From Ochrobactrum sp. BTU1 (GTDB taxonomy: Bacteria; Pseudomonadota; Alphaproteobacteria; Rhizobiales; Rhizobiaceae): a stretch of DNA of 64,000 nt. Under the pieces are notes generated by a model. The model saw only the letters and a list, made by a program, of their open reading frames with translations. It was not told where the DNA came from and searched no databases. Below are positions 62,616 through 64,000 of the stretch, piece by piece. The position numbers and the translations under genes are program-made. Position 1 is the first letter of the stretch. Every line of letters begins with the position of its first letter. Location: positions 464,001-528,000 of the forward strand of contig CP076355.1 of assembly GCA_018798825.1 (NCBI GenBank), in the 5' to 3' direction.

Positions 62616-64000
62616 ATGACTGCAAGAATTCTTGTCGTTGATGCTGCAGAATCAAACGCAAAGCTGCTTGAAGCGCTGTTCTTGAGCGAATATTACGAGG
62701 TCGTGACCGCTAATAAAGGCGCAGAGGCGATCGAGATTTGCCTGGGCGGGCAGATCGATGTGATTATCCTTGATGTTGTCATGTCGGATATGGACGGCTT
62801 TGACGTTTGTCATCGCCTGAAAGTCGACCCGCGCACCTCCAATATTCCGGTTGTGATTCTAACTGCTCTGAATAGTTCTGAAGACAAGATCAAAGGGCTT
62901 GAGGCCGGAGCGGATGATTTCCTTTCGAAGCCCGCGCAGGATCGTCAGCTCCTTTCACGGGTGAAAAGCCTTGCGCGTCTTAAAATGGTTTCGGATGAGC
63001 TTTTCCAACGCACTGGCACTGTCGCTGACACAGAAGTCGAAGCTCTACTCGTGACCAAATTATCCGGACGCTTTGGCGGCGGAGAGGATGCTGCACGTAT
63101 CCTGGTGGTGGATGAGAATGAATTGGCAGCAGCACGGCTGCGCCTCATTCTCGGCGAGGACTATTTCGTCGATGTCGCACATGATGCAAATACGGCGCTC
63201 ATCAAGGCGATTGAGAATGATTACGACAGCATCGTCATTTCGGCAGATTTTACCTATTACGACCCATTGCGCCTATGCTCCCAGATACGCACAATTGAAC
63301 GCACACGGCTTGTTCCGATCATTCTGATCGTCAATGAAGACGAGGGTGCTCTGGTCGTCCGGGCGCTTGAACTGGGCGTAAACGACTATGTGATGCGTCC
63401 GCTTGAGAAGCTGGAGCTTTATGCGCGGTTGCGCACCCAGATCAAGCGCAAATGCTACAATGATTTGTTGCGTCAGAGCTTACACCGCACAATCACAATG
63501 GCGGTGACTGACAGCCTCACCGGGCTGCATAATCGGCGTTACCTGGATACGCATATGCCAGTGCTCTTGTCACGTGCTACAGGGCGCGAGAGGCCGCTAT
63601 CGGTCATCATGATTGACTTCGACCATTTCAAGCAGGTCAATGACAAATACGGGCATGACGGTGGCGACGATGTTCTGCGAGAATTCGCTGCGCGGCTGCG
63701 TAAAAAGATACGCGCGATGGACGTCATGTGTCGCTATGGCGGCGAAGAATTTGCTATCGTGCTGCCGGATACAGATTTGACTGCTGCAACGGCGGTAGCA
63801 GAGCGCATTCGCGATGCTGTTGCCGAAGCGCCGTTCCTCATCATTGGCGGTAAGCACAAGATCAATCTGACGATCAGCATCGGTATTGCCGGGCTACGGC
63901 TTACGGGCGGAGATACCGCTGAGGCACTTTTTGCACGAACGGATGCAGCGCTTTATGAAGCCAAGAAAACTGGCCGGAATTGCATCGTCCTCTCGGCCGC
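62616..64000 (+). CDS. pleD: diguanylate cyclase response regulator PleD (3' end cut by window)
   Basis: 461 residues are visible and the stop lies just beyond the window. Receiver 1 covers residues 1-125 with phospho-acceptor D53 (IILDVVMSDMDG), receiver 2 is degenerate (about 160-285), and the GGDEF domain covers about 295-460 with active-site GGEEF at 375-379 and a product-inhibition site RAMD at 366-369. It makes cyclic-di-GMP for pole development. In receiver 1 the usual Asp-Asp pair after ILVV is D9-A10, so one Mg-binding acid is absent. Confidence 0.95.
   Translation, partial: MTARILVVDAAESNAKLLEALFLSEYYEVVTANKGAEAIEICLGGQIDVIILDVVMSDMDGFDVCHRLKVDPRTSNIPVVILTALNSSEDKIKGLEAGADDFLSKPAQDRQLLSRVKSLARLKMVSDELFQRTGTVADTEVEALLVTKLSGRFGGGEDAARILVVDENELAAARLRLILGEDYFVDVAHDANTALIKAIENDYDSIVISADFTYYDPLRLCSQIRTIERTRLVPIILIVNEDEGALVVRALELGVNDYVMRPLEKLELYARLRTQIKRKCYNDLLRQSLHRTITMAVTDSLTGLHNRRYLDTHMPVLLSRATGRERPLSVIMIDFDHFKQVNDKYGHDGGDDVLREFAARLRKKIRAMDVMCRYGGEEFAIVLPDTDLTAATAVAERIRDAVAEAPFLIIGGKHKINLTISIGIAGLRLTGGDTAEALFARTDAALYEAKKTGRNCIVLSA

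Noticed and set aside
1-64000. CRISPR array, toxin-antitoxin or restriction system
   Set aside because: No regularly spaced repeats and no recognisable Cas, toxin-antitoxin or restriction gene were seen in any frame.

Overview
The window looks like an alphaproteobacterial chromosome of the Brucellaceae type (Ochrobactrum / Brucella anthropi-like). The reasons are the dinB / rnk-like / DUF3572 / divK / pleD neighbourhood at the right end, the rhizobial bioMNY order, Caulobacter-type cell-cycle regulators, and a dense set of transport and catabolic operons, each with its own regulator. No taxon search was possible, so the assignment is inference. I saw no CRISPR array, no rRNA and no complete insertion sequence. 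The only tRNA found is tRNA-Cys(GCA).

Layout. 1-2.8 kb: an alpha/beta hydrolase fold protein that has lost its nucleophile serine, a LysR regulator and a DeoR regulator. 3.1-6.7 kb: a large autotransporter whose passenger is an endonuclease/exonuclease/phosphatase (EEP) domain. 6.7-13.2 kb: a tripartite tricarboxylate transporter (tctCBA) with a DctB/DctD-like sensor kinase and sigma-54 activator, and a 20-bp palindromic presumed activator site between regulator and transporter. 13.4-16.3 kb: a second autotransporter, frameshifted near its N-terminus. 16.5-18.5 kb: the biotin ECF transporter bioMNY. 18.7-25.8 kb: a YtcJ-like amidohydrolase with a complete Dpp/Opp ABC importer.

25.9-41 kb is the most interesting part. 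It encodes a complete sugar-type PTS, which is rare in alphaproteobacteria: a galactitol-type permease (IIC, IIA, IIB), a glucitol-type permease (IIC, IIB, IIA plus the activator GutM) and an HPr-Enzyme I fusion. Between them lie an oxidoreductase with a C-terminal SAF domain, E1-alpha and E1-beta of an acetoin-dehydrogenase-like complex, a lipoyl / alpha-beta-hydrolase E2-like protein, a SorC regulator and two proteins I do not recognise. The same 10-mer, ACAAATGTTC, occurs three times in the window. Each copy lies in the promoter region of one of these PTS operons and points toward the gene, and two of the three sit at the same distance from the start codon. I infer one regulon and a possibly undescribed polyol pathway in which a PTS-imported compound is carried to an acetoin-like cleavage.

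41.4-50.6 kb: a ribose/rhamnose/AI-2-type ABC importer, a PfkB kinase, a second SorC regulator and a bifunctional class II aldolase / short-chain dehydrogenase. Two near-identical palindromes (TGACaAATGTCA / TGACtAATGTCA) in the two promoter regions tie them into one regulon. 50.7-58.2 kb: a dipeptide-type binding protein, creatininase-family amidohydrolase, D-threonine aldolase / D-serine dehydratase-like enzyme, XRE-cupin regulator, MlrC-like M81 peptidase and a DadA-like oxidase, together suggesting catabolism of D-amino-acid-containing or cyclic amide compounds. 58.2-59.1 kb: three small overlapping phage-like ORFs on the 3' side of tRNA-Cys. 59.5-64 kb: dinB, a candidate small RNA, an Rnk-like protein, a DUF3572 protein, divK and pleD (cut by the window end).
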